NCBI GenBank assembly: GCA_030220185.1
Contig: JASPKZ010001263.1
Span: forward strand, 1-64,000
Source of the DNA: Diploptera punctata
Lineage: Eukaryota > Arthropoda > Insecta > Blattodea > Blaberidae
Length of the DNA: 64,000 bases
Direction: 5' to 3'
Part shown: one piece after another, positions 60,971 to 64,000 of the stretch
Layout: each line of letters opens with the position of its first letter
Position numbering within the stretch: the stretch's first letter is position 1
Notes under the pieces: generated by a model
The model's input: only the letters and a program-made list of their open reading frames with translations
Told to the model about the DNA's origin: nothing
Databases searched by the model: none
Made by a program: the position numbers and the translations under genes

Positions 60971-61804
60971 TTTGGGAAATGACTATAGGCCTACCCGTAT
61001 TAGAAACCGTTTCTCTTTTATCCAATGCTCTCACATACTGTTTCATCAGGCTGATTTTATGTGCGTCGGAGGTAATAAAATGTTATGTGGATCCACCAAA
61101 TGCTTATTCACAATGTTCTCCGATTCTGCTAGCTAGTTCTCCCTCATAGGCCAGTCTCTCTTATTTCAATGCTCATTATTTGCTCTACTCTCCCATTTCT
61201 CACATATAGCTTGGCATCTTGGTGTACCCTGTTTGCTGGCGGAGAGGGATGCCAAACTTTTTAAGTCACTGGTTTCCTTCAGATTACCCATTTTAAAGGA
61301 ATACTTTCATGATTCTGTACGTTCCTCTTAGGTGTACTGAATATGAACTTGGAATTATGCTAGCTCATTTCAAGTGTGTCGTAATGCGGTTTAAAAATAC
61401 TCTGCTAATCAGATTTTGTAATAAATAGGCCGCAATAAGTAGATCTGCAGAGGAAATGGAAAAAAAAAACTGATATAATTTTCATGTTCAGGAGAGCAGA
61501 TGAATTGAATTGAGAAGACTGAATAAAGTTATCTTTATGAGAAACTTTCAGAACCTAAAAATCCGCTCCCCAATCATAATTTAGAATTTGAGTCTTTACT
61601 ATCAGATTTATAAAAAATATTTTTATTTTTTATCTTTAGTCTTTTTTTCTAATTTCACTAACAAGACTTAGAACAGCTGAATAAACCATTTAAAATTATG
61701 TATTTTTTTATTCCATATCATTCTCTTTCTTATGTATCCGCCCAGTTTTCTAACAAACTTCTACACACTAACTTTGCTCTATCTCTTAAATGCAACTAAC
61801 TCAC

Positions 61805-61851
61805 CTTGTATTTTAGCGAAATTTTCAATACAATACTTACAACCCCATTGG
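61805..61851 (-). CDS. Possible 47-nt exon of the unrecognised host gene (copy B)
   Basis: Acceptor (T-run then CACAG) and donor ACAAG|GTGAGTT on the minus strand. The frame reads QWGCKYCIENFAKIQ, with a CxxC pair. Copy A has lost the acceptor AG. Confidence 0.4.
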
Positions 61852-62671
61852 CTGTGAAAAAAAAAAATTTTATCGTGTATATGGTAATTCCAATTTTCCT
61901 GAAATTGAAGAACGAAAAATGTTAATTATTTTTAGAGCAAAACAAATTTTGAAATATTTTTCCCGCCGTAACCACGTAACCGTGATGCTATTGTTGAACC
62001 GCGACGTTTGAATGTCGTAGCTTTATTTTATTTTCTTGAGAAGACTGAATGATCTTTAGCATTATTATGTTTCAAATAATGCAACAAGTGTTGTACATGT
62101 AGTGCAGTTCGAAAAAGGTCTATAGTAATGTAGGTAGCAAGAAAATTATTTATCTATTATGAAGTTTACAAGGTAATTTATTAAGAATATTACGATTTAC
62201 GCGAAATAGGACAAAATTATTAGTAATTTTGTCAGTTCATATCAAAGGAATCTTAGCCGAATAAAAAGAGCGGTCATGGAGCAGGAATGTAATATAATCT
62301 ACTAGGAGATAAGTTACATCAGGACCCCCAGCGTTAAAGAAGCTTAATAAATATTTTATATTTAGCTTTTTTTCATCTATTAACCCAACCAATTTGAGGA
62401 AGGATACCTAGAGACTCGGACGAGAAATATATCATCAGTTGTCAAATTTCTTCGATTTAGTTGATTTACATTTTCCATTAAAGGTGAAATTATTTTTGCT
62501 ATATATCCGATATTTTGTACGGCTCACAGTTTAAAATGGGATTAGTTTCCTGTTTAGAAACCACAGGACATGTTTAAAAAACACCACAACATGATCCGTC
62601 TTAAAATTGGATGCGTATCTAAAACAATTGATATGGAAATTGTTTAATTTACTATTCGTATATAATTTATT

Positions 62672-63500
62672 GTGGAGGCATGAGAGTACCAGTCCAAGGT
62701 GGCACAATACATTCCTTATTATTTGCAGACGATCAAGTGTTGATAGCTGAGAGTCGTGAGGATGTGAAATACATGATGAGAAAACTTCTAAATGCTTTTG
62801 AAATAGGAGGATTAAGAGTAAACATTGAACAAACTGAATATCTTGTAGTATGAGGAAGTGGACGAGATATATCCCTATCCCAAGGAATTATTAGAGCTGT
62901 TAAGGAATTTAAATATTTGGGATCACTTATTGATGAATTAGGGAGTTGTAAAGCTGAAGTAGATAGCAGGTTAGTACAAGCACGAAGAGCCATAAATATG
63001 TTGAATGGAGTACTGTGGAGTAGGACCATGTCAAACCACACGAAGAAGAGGATTTTGAAGTCTGTTGTGGAAAGCATAATGACTTATGGTGCTGAGGGAT
63101 GGACTTTGGTAGAGGGACAAAAACTAAGATCTTGACAGTGGAGATGGATGGAATAAGACGCAGTGTCAGGGTGTCCAGGTTGGCAAGAAGAAGAAATGAA
63201 GAAGTGAGGCAGATGATGGATATGGAGGAGACAGTGGTGGAAAGGATCGAAAGACGAGCTCTTCAGTGGTATGGCCATGTCAGGAGAATGGAGGAGGATA
63301 GGTGGCCCAAAACTCTTTTGGAATGGTCACCTTCTGGTAGAAGGAAACGGGGCACGTCTAGATCAACTTCGATAGGAGAGATCCATAGATTATGAACGAA
63401 CGAGGTCTGGAGGAGGATGAATGGCGTGATCGGCAAGAATGGCGAATGGGAATACAGGGTAACCGCTGAAAAGTGGAGAGGCCCTCAAAAGTAAAAGTAA
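62672..63500 (+). pseudogene. LINE 3 RT 3' fragment, copy B
   Basis: Counterpart of 30788-31615. The catalytic block is better kept here (LLFADDQVLIAESREDVKYM), while a TGA interrupts near 62,852. C-terminal block IERRALQWYGHVRRM at about 63,246. Confidence 0.85.
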
Positions 63501-64000
63501 GTATATAATTGAGCGAACAAATTGTTCAAAATAACTGTCTATGCAAATAATCACGCCATTGTTGGATGATATCTTGGCGCTGTATCCTATAACATAAAGT
63601 CGTTTAATTTATGCAATATTCTTAATAAATAGTGAAACATGAATTAGTAAAAATTATTTAAATTGTATGAGATTATACAGAAATATAAATTACGGTTATG
63701 CATGATTTGTTTTCACTCAGTCTGACGCATTTAAATAAGCTGGCGTGAGAAATTTAATTTTTCCAGTTAACGGTTTAACTTCTCCCTTTTTAGTTATACA
63801 CTTTTAGGTTTCCTATGCCAACCGGACACGTACATGTTTGTACTTTGTAACACATATATTCTTTACAAGGACGCGGAGAGCTACGCTGAATTCGGGGTCA
63901 CCTACGAGACAGCACTAACATCTCATACAAGACACGTCTTTCAACCACAAGGCCCATATGACAGTTCATTATGATGACCAGGTAGTGTCTTGGTACTATT
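63501..64000. other. No recognisable gene; end of visible copy B
   Basis: Conserved counterpart of about 31,616-32,140. No features recognised. Confidence 0.5.

Larger units (their letters stand above)
36292..64000. repeat. Tandem segmental duplication, copy B (cut by window end)
   Basis: This is the second copy of the unit, collinear with 1 to about 32,140. It lacks four insertions of copy A and has one of its own, a LINE at 57817-59641. The Helentron-like element inside the first LINE is present in both copies, but with one 165-bp monomer here and two in copy A. Features present in both copies are listed for both where they matter; otherwise the copy B position is given in the copy A entry. 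Confidence 0.93.

Overview
The window is eukaryotic, AT-rich repeat-dominated DNA. Non-LTR retrotransposons, a Penelope-like element, tRNA-derived SINEs, Tc1, piggyBac-like and pogo/Tigger DNA transposons and intron-bearing gene fragments point to an arthropod, most likely an insect. The LINE 3' ends and SINE heads look like those I associate with cockroaches and termites, but that is recollection, not a search.

Layout. The window is two tandem copies of one unit with a period of about 36.29 kb. Copy A runs from position 1 to about 36,291. Copy B starts at 36,292 and is cut by the window end at a point matching about 32,140 of copy A. Neither outer boundary is visible. Hand alignment of the first 200 bases gives about 2% substitutions, plus many small indels. 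Five large differences are clean insertions with a matching empty site in the other copy. Copy A alone carries a Tc1-like element (6841-8370), a piggyBac-like element (9542-12294), a Helentron-like element (23876-25336) and a SINE (26406-26753). Copy B alone carries a 5'-truncated LINE (57817-59641).

Within each unit, in order: a SINE tail; a decayed endonuclease/RT LINE split by a Helentron-like element and a probable solo LTR; a second, chimeric LINE; a Penelope-like element split by a pogo/Tigger copy and a SINE-like repeat; AT microsatellites; LINE 3' scraps; a minus-strand copy of a (TTAC)n-tailed LINE; a repeated minus-strand pseudogene; and an RT fragment. The last 4 kb of copy A, seen once, hold three SINEs, a winged-helix-like open frame, an SGNH-esterase-like broken frame and a SINE that crosses the copy junction.

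Two things stand out. (1) The Helentron-like elements combine 165-bp tandem monomers, an intron-containing tRNA-Tyr pseudogene and a near-perfect palindrome with about 190-bp arms, and the segment between the arms lies in opposite orientation in two members. (2) Between the transposons, on the minus strand, short open segments with good splice signals and compatible phases suggest the remains of a host gene duplicated with the unit, with several lesions specific to copy A. I do not recognise that gene.

No intact protein-coding gene was found. Almost every transposon frame is broken.
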